Program-made: the position numbers and the translations under genes | Part shown: one piece after another, positions 10,440-22,743 of the stretch | Layout: each line of letters starts with the position of its first letter | Numbering within the stretch: position 1 is the first letter of the stretch | Notes under the pieces: generated by a model | Told to the model about the DNA's origin: nothing | Seen by the model: only the letters and a program-made list of their open reading frames with translations | Databases searched by the model: none | Source of the DNA: Flectonema sp. DT1601 | Taxonomy: Eukaryota > Euglenozoa > Diplonemea > Diplonemida > Diplonemidae | Length of the DNA stretch: 64,000 nucleotides | Direction: 5' to 3' | Assembly (NCBI GenBank): GCA_964019425.1 | Contig: OZ025830.1 | Span: 310,001-374,000, forward strand

Positions 10440-11757
10440 ATGAAGTAGATTTTAACAAAGAGAAAAAAAATAACAAAAAATAAAGATCACAGACACTTGT
10501 ATAATGCTGTTTTTTTTTTGTAGGAATGGGAGGAAGGGAAAAAAAAAAAAAAGAACGGGGGAAAGAAGCTAAAATTTAGCTTCTCTTTTTTTTTTTTTTC
10601 CCCTCACTCAGTAAATGCCAATTTTTCACAGACACTTCGCAACATTGTAATCATGACTGACGTATACAAAGGCAAAGTGGAGCGTGACTAGACAACAAGT
10701 CGTTCTACCCCTGAAACTTACAAGGGGCAACAACAACAAAAAGAATACAAAGTAACGTGCAAGATTGTACTATTTAGCTATCCTTTTAACGTCTCCATAG
10801 GGGGAAAAAATGTAAAGGAAAAACGGGTAAATTGATACTTTTCGGGGAAAAATAATATAACCCAAAAGGCAGTGGAGACAACAGCAGTCTCCGCTAACGA
10901 TCGTTTCGTAGGTGTATAGATAACATACAACGTGTATGTCAATATAATCCTAATTTACAAAAAAAAAAAAAAAAAAAAATGTGCGTGAAAATAAACAAGG
11001 AATGGATGGACGCATAAATCTGTGCAGCTACACAAAGTACCCTACAAGAATTTTAAAAAAAAAAAAAAAAAAAAGGAGAAAAAAAAATTACAAGGTAACC
11101 AACACTGGGAAAGTACTCTGCATAACAAGAGTTAATTATGTTGGCTTTACTTTAGTTATTTTTTTTTTTTCCTTCCTTCTTTTTTTTTTTTCTAATTTTC
11201 GTTCAAAATATTCTATGGAAGGTTAGTAAGTATTATTTTGCACGATAATATGCTAATCCTGTTCACAATAAACAAAAAAAAAAATAGTACAAAACTATAT
11301 AACTGCGAGAGTTAAAAAAGTAGGGTTTACTGAGTCTAATAGTCCTTATTTTGGTTCGACGACGCTTGTCAGTTGCAAATAAGAATGGGAAGTGAAATAA
11401 ACATCCCTTTTTCTTTTCAAGCCTCGTTTTACCTATGGACAGAGACTACTTACATTTATTGCTACTGTTATTCTTCTCTGTTTGCGTTGCGTTGTGTTGT
11501 TTTTTTTACGGGAAAAAAAAGATTTTTTTTTTTTTGCACTTGCCTGAATAATCAAAATAATAATGATAAAATAAATAAAAGTTTTTAATAAAATAATAGT
11601 TTTGAAAAAAAAGAAGAAAAAAAAATCAACCAATTTCACTTTTTAACTCCCTTACTCACACTTTTGGTTTGCTTGTGTGCAATCGAAAAATTTAAAAAAA
11701 AAATTCTTTTAAAGAAAATACCCTAAATCTAGAAGGCAAGCTGCAGAAAACTACAGT

Positions 11758-11788
<31 letters not shown>

Positions 11789-13429
11789 AAGTGAATAGGG
11801 ACAAATAAACCTGAAGAAATAGAGAAATAGGGTACACGATGCTGAAGAAATGAAGTCAAAAGTCTACCAACTTTAAAGAGTGTTCGTACAAACAGGACTA
11901 CCGCATCCTTCTGGTTTGTTTCTGATTTGGGAGCCGAGGGGCTTATAAGCTTCGTTTGCTTTATTATTGTTATTATTATTACTATTTTGTATTTTATAGT
12001 GTCAAGACAAATTTAGGTCTCGGTGAATAATCTTAGTGAAAAAACTAAAGTCATGTGTTTCGTTTCTTTTTTTGATATCTTTGTCGTTATCACCCTTATT
12101 ATCACGAGATTGAATCGCAGGAAACAGTGGTCTCGAAAATAGTCGAAGGTCCGTCACAGATATTTCATCCCACATGACCCGCTACACTAATCTCAACAAA
12201 AAAAAGATAGAAACAAAACAAAAAAAAAAAAAATAAATAAATAAATGAAAATAATGATAATATTTTTACAAAAGAAAAAAAAAACAAAAAGAAAACATTA
12301 AACACAAGATAATGTTTGATAATTCGCGTTCACGCATATTTGAATGATAGTTAAGAAATAGGAAGGAAAGACGTATACCGGATTTACCAGAACATAGTTA
12401 TTCACTACCAACTTATTCTTTTTTAACGATTAAAAGGAGAGATCTTTGTGGCAGCGACATACCTTCTTTTGCAGAATTATTTTTATTTTTTATTTTTTAT
12501 TTTTGTTCTCATTCGGTTGATTGCACTTTGACGAAAAGACGTGCTCGGAAAAATTGTTAAATTTTTTTTTTTTTTTTTTTTTTTAAAAATCAAAATCGTG
12601 TATTATTGAGAAAGAATGAACAATCTTAAGAAATTTATTAAAATTAGAGATGGAGTGCATGAAGAAAATCACACACCTATACATATATCATCAGTAATCA
12701 GATAAACAGAACACAAAATCAAGAAAAACAACAAGAAAACTGTCTAGCAGTCGCATTACGGGTACAATAACCTTTAGTGTGATTTCGTGGTAGATTATTA
12801 TTTTTTTTTTTTTTTTCAAACAGGGGAAGCATACCTAACCCGAGACTTGAATGTTGCTTTATTAATATTTTTATTCTCCCTTCTAATTATTTTGTTTTGA
12901 AAATAAACAAAAAAAAAAAAAAAAAGGAACGGAAAGAATATTAAAAAATCCGGGGTCCAAGAATCGCCGTCAACAAACGAAAAAAAACAACAGAAATAAT
13001 CAAAACACCACGATTATAATTATTTTGTTTCTTTCGGTAGTGCGGTACTGGTACACGCATACCGATGTCGGCGGTTTCCTCAGAGACCAGCTGCATCACT
13101 CACGTGTTTATCTTCGGGAAGATGTGTTAGTGCCTTGGTTTGCTTTAGTCCCGTTTTTTTTTTTTTTTTTTTTTTCTTTTTCTTTGTTATTTTTCGTTTT
13201 CCCAACAGAAAGAATCGCCCTTCAGCGAACTTTTTAGAGAAATATACAAATATGTCTGAGATCTCACTGCTGCAGGGACAAGGTTTATACGAACCTTTAT
13301 TAGCTTGTTTATCTTTTTTTTTTGTTAATTTTGTAAGAAAAGCCGTCAAATAAAAACTATTGTTTTCAATTATCACGACACCTGCATGAATACAGAGTCA
13401 GAAAATTCTTTTAAAAGGGAAATAATTAG

Positions 13430-13535
13430 ATTCGCTATCAGACTCTCACTTATGACAAGAGACATAGAAGAACCTGAAACAGATGACTACCTAAACCCAC
13501 CCGCCCCCCACAAGCAGACACGGAACAAGAGGACT
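13430..13535. repeat. Dispersed repeat A, diverged copy
   Basis: Matches the central part of the 10.25-kb and 16.2-kb copies (AAGAGACATAGAA, ATGACTACCTAAACCCACC), with changes and small gaps. Confidence 0.65.
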
Positions 13536-14112
13536 CTATATTGGTTAAAGTGCTGTCAATAATGCTAGCCGCCCTGCGTTGTATATTGTGAGGGACGGTT
13601 GACCTCAACAACAAGCCAAGGAAGAGACAAGTTATAAGCAGTAAGAGACAAAGAAATCTGTTTACTAAAAACCCTTCTCATCAATCACACGAATACCAAT
13701 GCCGTAAATAACACGTTCCGAGTCGAAATCTGGTATGAAGCCCTATTGCTTTTCACTTATATAAAGGGAAAGAAGAGAACAGCAACACTCGGCTCACACA
13801 TTATCTACACTAACTTTGGTAATACGTAGTACCTGATGAGTTGAATGCTTTTTCTTTTCTTTTTTTTTTAATTTTTTTTTTGTGGATCGAGTGCAAAAAG
13901 GAAAATGTAAAAGGAAATGTAAGAAGGTTCACTACGTACCGGGCAACAGATTTATTTAGATAAAACCGTTCTGCAGTGAACAAACTAGAAAAATCGGACA
14001 TTTGAGAATACAAATATTGCAAGATTGTTTTTTTTTGTTTTTTTTTTTTTGCGCAATTGTTTTCTGAGATGATTATAAAAAAATCAACAAAAAATAGAGG
14101 GGGGGAAATGGA

Positions 14113-14156
14113 GGGGGGTAATTTGATACGATACAAAAAGATCTATCTGGGGGGTG
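14113..14156. repeat. G-rich repeat E, copy 1
   Basis: The string GGGGGGTAATTTGATACGAT continues into a match with 20193-20237. Shorter versions of the GGGGGTAAnTTGATA head occur near 19601, 19852, 44706 and 47858. Confidence 0.6.
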
Positions 14157-14292
14157 AACTCTCCCAAGTTAGTTTGTGTTATCAGTCAAAAGGGGAGAGG
14201 GCGGGAAAATTCAATCAAACGCAAAAATTCGTAGGACAACAAACAAACAATGGTTGGGTTTCGGGCTAAAATTAAAAAACATTTCTTCGAAC

Positions 14293-14340
14293 CGTTCCCC
14301 TTACCCAGCCCTCTTCAGCAAAGAAAGTAAGGGCGGCTCC
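14293..14340. repeat. Short repeat D, copy 1
   Basis: A ~45-bp string that pairs its ends (CCCTTAC with GTAAGGG) and matches 25629-25672 with few changes. Possibly a small structured RNA or the remnant of one. Confidence 0.55.
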
Positions 14341-16191
14341 CAAGTACGACTACTTAGTTACCCCAAAAGTACCTCGTAGCCAGTGAAACGTAAAAAAATA
14401 AACGAATAAAGAAATTTTGCCTCGGGGGACGAACATGAAACTGAATTCCTGCCCGCGCATAAAATCGGGCCGAATTGAGTGACGTGCTAGCCACTTTTTC
14501 CTTCGCCGGCCGAACAGCACGCACGAAACTAAATTTCAATTTCAAAACAAAGCTTTGGCTTCTCAACTAAAATAAAGGTCGTCCATTTATTCGTCTTATT
14601 TTTTTGGCTAAAACAGATAATTGTTAAAGACGACTAATACGGTAGCTAATTCAAAGAATCGAGGAAGGGGGAAAACCCCCACAAGGCTTAAATCGCATGA
14701 GAGACGAGGTGTTTTTTTTGCATTCTGGTGCTTCAATTTATTTTTTTTATTTATTTTTTTCCCTCGTTACAATAACACTGCTGAGATTAAACTCAATAGC
14801 GTAAGAAGTCTGCCGTGGCTAATATCAAATTGCTGCACCAGCGAGAAGGAAATTGCTACAATATGGGAAACAAGGAAAACGAAAATATTTTAAACGAAAA
14901 AAAAAAAAAAAAAAAAAATTCTTGTCAAAGAATATAACATGTGGACCAAAATAAAAAATAAAAATAAAAAAAAGGGAAAGAAAAGAAAAGAAAAAGACCG
15001 AGAGAGAGAGACAGAAAGAGAGAACTACTTCAAGAAAAAGAAAACACATGTTTTTTTCGGTAATAGTGCTTGAAAACAAAAAGTAAAAAACAAAAACTAT
15101 GATTGAATTCCAGACATAAAACGATAGCCAGAAGTAACACCTGCAAGAGAAACAAGGAGCTTGAGATGGATCCGCACGTGAGCATGGATAGATAAAAAGA
15201 AAATGGTAACTAGAACTACATCATAAATGAATCATAAATAAAAACAGCGCCTGAACTTACTGCCTTGCGATAATGGCTTGAGGCAATGTAATTTGTTTCA
15301 GCGATGTAGGAAAGGGATAGAAGAGGTAAACATGGAGAGGAACAAATATACTACCTGAAAGCAGCTGTACTGCTCCGTACAAAAACTGAAACGCAAAGTG
15401 AGGTACTCGCAGAGATCGTGTCGATTTTGCGGCCGTTACAACGCACAGCACGACAAACTGTCTAAAACCTTATGCAATATTAATATTATAATTTTTTTCT
15501 TTTAATTTTTTTGTTCTCCAAAACCATCGTTTACATTTCTTATTAGCCATTCAAAATCTGCAGTCTGAGAAGCGAACGCTACAACAAAGCAGCAGGATGA
15601 CTTTTCAGGAATATCCGTTCAGGTTTTATTTGCATAAGGACGTCATTAGAGGGACAGCGTGTAGTCACATCGAATTTTCCAAAGTTTATTTTTATATCTA
15701 TAAAATGCATGAGGAGAATAGTAAGTAGAGCGACACATCACTCTCCATTATCAAGCTAGCACACCGAGGCATACACACTAGATAACTGACGGAAAAATAT
15801 CACGTACAAACTTCGTTAGAGAGTGATGGCAGATGGGAATTTTTTTTTCTTTTTTCTTTTTTTTTTTTTTTTTTTTTTTTCATCATTGTGATCACACACA
15901 AAGCGAATAGACTTCAGGGTGGATAAGAAGTAAATATGGCCCTCTCAGTATAACATATTTACTTTTATATTCTAAAGAAGAAAAAAAAAAAAAGAGAAGG
16001 GGGAAAAGGAAAAGAAAAAGAAAAAACGTTGTTGTGCCTATGCATAGCTGTACTGCTATCGATCATCAAATTTTTAAGGTATGGTTTAGGGGGAATTTTT
16101 AAGATACAGTTTAAATGAGCAGTTCTCTTGAACGAGCAAAAGACATCATTCTGAAGGTTGTTTTGATGGCTTCTATTTATTTTATTTATGT

Positions 16192-16379
16192 ACGAAGCCT
16201 AGGAAGCCAAAAGCCAGGAAAAGCTCAACAGGGTAACAGTTATATTGCTACCAGAACCTTGAGACTCTCACAGACGATAAGAGACATACAATAACCTGGG
16301 ACAAATGACTACCTAAACCCACCGCCCATGTGAGCAGACAGTGTTAGAGACGGCTGATAACGCCAATTTTCGTCAAAGA
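16192..16379. repeat. Dispersed repeat A, best copy 2
   Basis: Near full-length match to 10253-10439, in the same orientation, with roughly a dozen differences by eye. A TTTA-rich run precedes it, as in the other copy. Confidence 0.8.
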
Positions 16380-17224
16380 GAGGGAGAACACGCCACAGTC
16401 GATCAGAAATTTATCAACGAAAAAGATGTTTAATTTTCTTTGGGGGGTTGATCGCGCTTAAATTAAGCTAGACCAATTTGGGGGGTCAGGGAAAATTGTT
16501 TGATTTGTAAAATAATTTGAGGGGGAAACCTTATTGGTTTCGTTTGATCGATTTTAGTTCAGTAATGTAAGACTCTTTTGATTTTCTTTCTTTTTTCCCC
16601 ACGACAGTAAGCACTGTTAAGCAAAAAAAGAAAATAAAAAACTCGCACCATCATATGCATAACTAGCAGTGGAAAAAAATCACAAAAGAAATTATTAATA
16701 AGTTATGCTAGAGGGCACAGTGGTACGAGTGCACAGATTTTTTTATTTTATTTTTTTAAAAAAAAAATTTTTTTCTTTTTCATAAAGACGTAAAACAATA
16801 TAAATAACTAAGACGTACAGTGTTCCTTCTTTCTGTAATTACTTACCAAGGAAGAAGGTAAGAATTTTTTTATTTTTTTTTCTTTATATCGCTGTGGTAG
16901 GTGTCGTTGTGGACATGCCTCCTCCTAGACCGAAGAATCGGATCTACAAGGGAAAAAGCTCTCAATTTGCAGAGTCGGTAGCCTTTTTTCTTCTTCTTAT
17001 TCTGGTTCATGCCGTCGGCGAGACGTCATTAAGGATAATTGTAACCAATATAAATATAAATATAAATAAAATAAAAAGGAAGCAGCATAAATGGTAATAA
17101 AACGTCGAAAGACAACCACAGCAGTACACACCTTACTAAAATGGAGGGAGAAATAAGAATGAGAAAAAAAAAAAAAATCAAAAGAAACATTTTTTAAAAA
17201 AGCGAAATAAAAAAAATGACCCTG

Positions 17225-17365
17225 CTGAGATCGTGGCCATTGGAGACACGCTACGCAACTTTTGGGAAACAGAAAGTTGGAATTTCTGTATGCCGAAAAA
17301 CACTTAGTTTCGAGTAACTCGGTGAAGTCGCGTAGCGTAGATCACACCATCGATGCCTTTGTTAG
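17225..17365. ncRNA. Candidate structured RNA
   Basis: The two 14-nt arms ACGCTACGCAACTT (17248-17261) and AAGTCGCGTAGCGT (17325-17338) are complementary at 13 of 14 positions. The enclosed ~63 nt hold a further small hairpin, CGAG-TAA-CTCG (17311-17321). An alternative hairpin CAACTTT/AAAGTTG (17256-17262 with 17273-17279) overlaps the first arm. The segment is balanced in base composition between AT-rich flanks. Strand unknown. No known RNA family recognised. Confidence 0.4.
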
Positions 17366-18161
17366 AAATTTAAAAAAAGCGACTCGAGATATCCACAGAT
17401 AGTGACAGATATTTTATTTCGAAACATTGCTTCTTATTATTTTTTTTTTTTTTTTTCTTTTGATTTCTTGTATTGCTATTCTTCTACTCCAACTGCAGAG
17501 AAGAAAACAAACTGTGAACTTGGTTCCGCTCGTACCGTTGACTAGTTGTTTTTTTCTTATAGTAATGATTTGCTTAGGCAATCACAAAAAAAAAAGAAAA
17601 TATAAACTTGTCAACACGGTACAGGAAAGAGAATAAGCGAAAAGACACAGTTGCAGATCCCACTCGCAGTTGGAGAGGCAGGCAGTTTAATGATATAGGG
17701 AACCGCAGTATTAGTCCCCATTATTTTTATTTTTTATTTTTTGTTTTTTAAAAAATTTTCCTTTCCCTATTTTTTGCTTCCTTGATAAAACCATATACTA
17801 GTAGTAGTAGTTCCCTGCCAACAGCAGGGATTGCTACCAAATAATTATCTTTTAATAAAGCCCCCTAGTAGAACGATTTACTAAAAATGATCAACAAAAA
17901 CATCAAAAGGGAAGAAAAGAAAAAAAAACAAGAAAAAGAAAAAAAAAAAAAGTAAATGATAATTCGGAAATACAATGTGTAATAAAGTATATGTTCTTAA
18001 CGTATAAAATAATTGGGTGGTGGGGGGTGAAAGGAATAAAAAAAATAAAATAAAAACAAGACAAGCATTGAAAGGCAAATATTGCTAGCTTGCCTCGGGT
18101 ACAGAGATCGGTCGGTAAACAAAAAAAAAAAAAAAAAAACGAAAATAAGGAGAAAATAACC

Positions 18162-18734
18162 CTAACAGATATAAACTACAGACTCATCCCAACCATAAGG
18201 ATTATTGTAGTATTGTGAGTGTGAGCATTCACGTCGTGAAGAGAACGAGTCTGATCGAATACTAGTGCCTGTAGAGTAACCATGTGGACTAAGTTCACAA
18301 GGTAAACTTTCACTACAAGAATCTGATACAGACTCTCTTGTTGACGTAGAATCAACAGTCTCAGCTGAGTCTCCAAGTTTCATTGGTCTGATGTGCTTCA
18401 ATCTGACATTGTGCATAACTTTAGTACCGTGTACTCGAACTCTTTCTTCCAGACATTGCTTCTTATAGTTAACATGGTACTTGGTACAGCCTTCCTCATC
18501 GCATCCCTCAGGTGATGTAAACGCCTTGCATTTCCAGTCGATAAAAGTGACAACGCGCTGCTGCTTTTGACAAGTTCTGCATCGAAGTGTTACCAGTCTG
18601 CTTGCTGCTCTCACGTTATCCCAATTATTATGATTACATCCCTTCTGACTTGAAGTTGCTGAGGTACTTGATCTTCGTGAGTTTGAGGGACTGCTGATGG
18701 TTGTCTCACTAGTGGTGCGCGCTGCGGTACACAT
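18162..18734 (-). CDS. Small Cys/His-rich, probably zinc-binding protein
   Basis: Single exon, 190 residues. Residues ~33-75 contain CNHNNWDNVR, then LRCRTCQKQQ and a Cys further on, followed by a CCCH-like cluster with CDEEGC and KYH. Together these supply two likely zinc sites, so an RNA- or protein-binding zinc ribbon is plausible. The first 30 residues are Ser/Thr-rich and the last 70 are Ser/Tyr-rich and disordered, with possible phosphorylation sites. No catalytic motif. Start codon at 18734. A repeat of type F begins 41 bp upstream, so the repeat may supply promoter or 5' UTR sequence. Family not named with confidence. Confidence 0.7.
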   Translation of the reverse strand: MCTAARTTSETTISSPSNSRRSSTSATSSQKGCNHNNWDNVRAASRLVTLRCRTCQKQQRVVTFIDWKCKAFTSPEGCDEEGCTKYHVNYKKQCLEERVRVHGTKVMHNVRLKHIRPMKLGDSAETVDSTSTRESVSDSCSESLPCELSPHGYSTGTSIRSDSFSSRRECSHSQYYNNPYGWDESVVYIC

Positions 18735-18774
18735 GGTTTTTATTAGAATTGTAAAAATAATAAATACTTCAGAA

Positions 18775-18932
18775 GGGGGGTAAATAGTTATGTATTATCA
18801 GCTCCAAAGTAACAACAAATCTCTCAATTTTGACTGTCAGCGGCAGCGTAGTAAATGACTGCAAATAAACATATAAATACTGCCACTTGAGCGCCACTTG
18901 CCTATGTCACCGTAGCTATTTTTATGCGCCCT
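18775..18932. repeat. Repeat F, copy 1
   Basis: Begins GGGGGGTAAATAG and contains GTCAGCGGCAGCGTAGTAAA and GAGCGCCACTTGCCTATGT, matching 19598-19765 in order and orientation. Lies directly upstream of the gene starting at 18734. Confidence 0.75.
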
Positions 18933-19597
18933 ATTCACTACAATTAAACTCCACGGGGAGCGACTGGATTGGAAATAAAAGAGGGAAAAGAAAGATCGGT
19001 CTTCGGTCATGCCGCTCCAAAATTAAAAAAGTGTTGAGCAGAACATCCTTATAATTCACTCAAGGGAGAGGAGGACACCACCGCCGTATTTTGCTTTCAA
19101 CTTGTCCACTTCAACAGTGGATGACATGCACAGTATCCCGTTCCTCCAAGGCTGTGGGGAGATTAAATTGAATTAATGAAATACTAATTGCATCGGATCA
19201 TATTAACATAACAATTGTTGAACATCCTAAATATGGTGAAATAATTATTTATTAATTTTTTTTTTTTTTTTTTGTATTTGAACTTTAAAACGAATATCAG
19301 TTAACCAGCTGCAAGACAAAAAAAAAGCAACTAAAAAAAAGCATTCGCTCAGCGAGAACGGTTGCTAGATGCTTTTAGATACTACAGCCAGAAAGGGAAA
19401 CCCAAATTGTGGAAACAGAAGAAAGAAAAATGAAAGAAGAAAAAAAGAAAAAAAAAAAAAAAAAAGAGAGGTGGCGAATCACGGCACAATTGCAATCCAC
19501 GAATGCCGCATACCGTTGCGATACCAAAATAAATAAAATTTAATTGGTAGGTATGGTTGTGTGGCAAAAAACAAACGAAACGCAAATTACGAAGAAA

Positions 19598-19765
19598 AAA
19601 GGGGGGGTAATTTGATACTGCATTCTTAAGCTCAAAGGAACAACGATCTCTCAGACAATCTTGACTGTTAGCGGCAGCGTAGTAAATGACTGCAAATAAA
19701 TAAATAATACCACTGGAGGCCACGTGAACATAGTTGAGCGCCACTTGCCTATGTTACCGTAACAG
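19598..19765. repeat. Repeat F, copy 2
   Basis: Second copy of the unit at 18775-18932, starting GGGGGGTAATTTGATAC. It carries an extra ~12 bp around ACTGGAGGCCACGTG compared with copy 1. Confidence 0.75.
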
Positions 19766-19889
19766 CTTTTTATAAAACTCATGAGTACTTAATGAATAAT
19801 TATATTGTCTTGAAAATTTAACCATAGAAAAAGACGAACACTAGCAGGAGGGGGTAATTTGAAGAGGGGTTAACTGTTCGAGTTTGTAC

Positions 19890-20080
19890 GTAACAATACA
19901 AATGTATTGCATCATAAACAACATAACGATAATTTAACATTAGTTCTGAGATACAGTGACTAAAGGTAATGTTAGTGCAGGTATACACTCTGCGATTGAC
20001 GTAAATACTTTACATTATAATAAATGTTTCTAACTTAGCTGCATACACATCTCTTCTTCCGTGTTGAAGGGGGAATGTAT
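19890..20080. repeat. Partial copy of inverted-repeat element G
   Basis: From ACACTCTGCGATTGACGT (19985) through TCTAACTTAGCTGCATAC it matches the left half of the complete elements at 48.0 and 48.3 kb. The right half is missing. A second fragment of the upstream part recurs at 20081-20190. Confidence 0.65.
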
Positions 20081-20192
20081 GTTCGATTTTGTAAAAATTA
20101 CAACTGTGTTGTATCACAAAAACATAAAGATAATTTAACATTAGTTTTAAATACAGTGACTAAGGGTGATGCGCAACTTAACAGCGTGTTGA

Positions 20193-20237
20193 AGGGGGGA
20201 CTTTGATACGATACGAAAAGATTTATCTGGGTGTTGA
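20193..20237. repeat. G-rich repeat E, copy 2
   Basis: Matches 14113-14156: a G run, TTTGATACGATAC(A/G)AAAAGAT and TATCTGGG. Confidence 0.6.
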
Positions 20238-21243
20238 AGGGAGGGGGGGGAAGAAAAAAAAGTAACCACTAAGTGATAACGCAAAACAAAGCAAAACTTT
20301 CTGCATAGAAATTCGGCGAAACTTAAGGAAAGCTGAAACTGGAACGTTCCGTGCTCCTTAATCGGCTCAGTCCAATGTGATGACGTTATTCATATAGCTG
20401 GTGGCACTTATATTTTTGAGATCACTATTTTAGAAGATCTTTTTTCTTTTTTTATTCATTTGGAAAGTTGGAAAAGAGTTGTTGTTTTTATCAATCAAAG
20501 AAAATTCAACTAAAAAAAAAATTAAAAAAAATGATTGAAGTGAGACGCTAGGGCAACACTACAATATGCGTTTGTTTTACTCCTCCGAAGAAAGGTTTTT
20601 ATTTTACTAAAAAATACTGTATTAGTGAGACATGGTGTTTTTTTTTTTGTTTTTTTTTTTTTTAATTTTGGAAATTAAAAAAAAAAGATCGTGGATTCTC
20701 GGGAAACTTTTTTTTTTTTTTTTTGGAAAGTTTTTATAACAGATATTTTAAGGTACACATTTTGACTGCAGAATGGTAGTTGTTTTAGAGGTTTAGACAT
20801 CTCATTCATTAAGACTGGTGTGCAATCAGCTACCAACAACGTTATCTGAGGATGGTAGTCCTTTTCTGGGCTCTAAATCTGGAGGCAACCTCAACTTTCA
20901 GGACCAACCCCTACCAGGTTGGAATGCAGAAGTGAATGCACTTCTACAAATGAGGCAACAATCGTTTCGATTCTGGACCTAGATTAATCTTAACAGACTG
21001 CCTTGGTACACAAGACCAGCCTGTAGAACTTTAACCAGTTCAGATGTCGATGATGTAGAACAGAAAGTCAAAAAAAAAAAAAAAAAAAAAAAATTCAGAA
21101 CTTGTTGGGACTCGGATATTTATTTATACACTATGTATAAATACAGTATTTCATTTCTTTTTTTTTTTTTTTTTTTTGGGAGAGTGAAAAAGAAAATAAA
21201 TAAAACAGCAACATATTATAATAATAATAAAAGGTTACAACCT

Positions 21244-22743
21244 TTACTGATCAAAACATGATCCCGGTCCAGAAGGTGCTGAACGAGCTTCTCTATTCGA
21301 AGGTGGTGCAGCAGCAATTCCTCTGCGGTTAAGGAGACAGCGAAAGTATCTAATTCTTGGCTTAGCAGTATCGATGTTGGTTACGCTTCGATCAGACCAC
21401 AGTCTTTCAGCGACTGATGCCAACTTTGGCCAAATAGTGTTCTGAATGTCTGATGCGTCAACAGTCTCTCCCCACATCTCTCCACCACCTCCAATAACAA
21501 GTTCACACTCAGCGTCAGTAAGGCCTCCACATGGATCCTTCTGGTAGAGCACCTCCCAAGAGAAATATAAGTGGTCCAAGTACCAGGTAGGTTCTGAAGA
21601 CCAAATGACTCTGTAACCAGCAGCAGTGGCCTGTTTAGCAATGTCACCCCTGTGCCATTGGTGAATAATAGTTTTCTTATCCAACTTAGTTCCAAAATGA
21701 GTCCAAAGCTCATCCCAAGCAGTTGGAGTCATTCCAAGGTCTAGAACCATTTGAGTAACTCTTCCAATAAAATATTCATAACCTCCTTGATCAGTCATTT
21801 TGTGTTGTCTAAGCCACTCTGAAATCGAACGTGAAAGCTTCCAGCAGGCGGTATCGACTTCGTCTCCACCAATGTGAAAAACATCATCAATAATTGCGTC
21901 CTGAACATCTTTAAACAATCCTCGGATCAAATCAAAGGTTGCATTAGTTGCTGGGTTAAGAGGTTGATGGCACGTTGGTGACGGGCAGATCTCAGGGTGA
22001 CCCTTACACCATGAAGCAGCGTGTCCCGGAGTGTCAATCTCAATAATCACACGAACACCTCTCTGTCTCGCAAATTCAACGACATCCTTCACATCACTTT
22101 GCGTGTATCTCTCATACTTTGAGTACGCTCCCATGCTAGCGAGCTTTGGGTAGGTTGGGGAACCGTATGGGAATGATTGTTTATCAACAATATGCCAGTG
22201 AATGGTGTTGATCTTGGCGTAAGTGAATGAAGTGATGATGTTCTTAAGGGAAGCGAGAGGCTGAAAGTGTCTGCTGGTATCAACTAAGACTTCTCTGTGT
22301 TGGAATCTAGGACTATCAGTAATAGACCAAGGGGCATCTCTGACTACGTAGGTCTCACTGTCGAAGTCGAAGACAACGAGCTGGGACAATGTTTCCATTC
22401 CGTGATAGGCACCGAATTGAGTTTTTGCCGTAATCTTACAATCAGTGGCAGACACTTCAAGTGTGTATGATTCGTCAACTCCCAGAGCTAGCTTAGTGGA
22501 ACCGTTGGCAACAGTTACTTCACACTTTTTCATGGTACCAGTCTTTGCTCCAGTATGTGTGAAAAGCTGCTGTCTGTATCTTCCGTATGCCATGGCCAAG
22601 TCAGCTGATTGGGTACCCGTAAAGGTAAGCCCAGAATCAAATGTGATACTGGCGGTACCATTTGTGTGCTGCTTAGGAAGCGGCCAAATGTTTGGATCAG
22701 CAGCGCACCCGACGGCGGCCGCTAACAACATCAAAGACTTCAT
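21244..22743 (-). CDS. Secreted GH20 beta-N-acetylhexosaminidase, copy A
   Basis: Single exon, 499 residues from the ATG at 22743. An upstream in-frame ATG at 22776 would add 11 residues, but the chosen start gives a signal peptide (MKSLMLLAAAVGCAA) identical to that of the neighbouring paralog. Family GH20 is shown by the order of an N-terminal accessory domain, GAYHGMETLSQL, the strand motif IHWHIVDKQSFP, EIDTPGHAASW, and the catalytic pair D294-E295 in HIGGDEVDTACW, followed by TAWDELW. GH20 enzymes remove terminal GlcNAc or GalNAc by substrate-assisted catalysis, so this should trim chitin oligomers or glycans outside the cell or in lysosome-like vacuoles. Several cysteines in the C-terminal third suit an exported enzyme. 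The paralog lies ~760 bp upstream on the same strand. Confidence 0.94.
   Translation of the reverse strand: MKSLMLLAAAVGCAADPNIWPLPKQHTNGTASITFDSGLTFTGTQSADLAMAYGRYRQQLFTHTGAKTGTMKKCEVTVANGSTKLALGVDESYTLEVSATDCKITAKTQFGAYHGMETLSQLVVFDFDSETYVVRDAPWSITDSPRFQHREVLVDTSRHFQPLASLKNIITSFTYAKINTIHWHIVDKQSFPYGSPTYPKLASMGAYSKYERYTQSDVKDVVEFARQRGVRVIIEIDTPGHAASWCKGHPEICPSPTCHQPLNPATNATFDLIRGLFKDVQDAIIDDVFHIGGDEVDTACWKLSRSISEWLRQHKMTDQGGYEYFIGRVTQMVLDLGMTPTAWDELWTHFGTKLDKKTIIHQWHRGDIAKQATAAGYRVIWSSEPTWYLDHLYFSWEVLYQKDPCGGLTDAECELVIGGGGEMWGETVDASDIQNTIWPKLASVAERLWSDRSVTNIDTAKPRIRYFRCLLNRRGIAAAPPSNREARSAPSGPGSCFDQ

Larger units (their letters stand above)
9253..18161. other. Long gene-poor AT-rich region
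   Basis: I find no convincing coding exon here. The region holds many long A or T runs, a TTTA microsatellite at 10229-10251, four copies of one dispersed repeat, single copies of two short repeats, and a structured-RNA candidate near 17.2 kb. Open frames are mostly poly-Phe or poly-Lys from homopolymers. A slightly richer island at 14400-14540 shows nothing recognisable. A small multi-exon gene could be missed. Confidence 0.45.
18735..21243. other. Repeat-rich spacer 5' of the Cys/His gene
   Basis: Contains two copies of repeat F, one partial copy of the inverted-repeat element G, one copy of repeat E, and long T runs. The part at 20740-21070 is base-balanced and free of homopolymers; it is the 3' flank of the first GH20 gene and might hold an RNA, but I recognise none. 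Confidence 0.45.

Noticed and set aside
19382-19744. 120-codon minus-strand frame overlapping repeat F
   Set aside because: Half is poly-Phe from an A run, and the rest lies in the repeat; the other copy of the repeat does not keep the frame.
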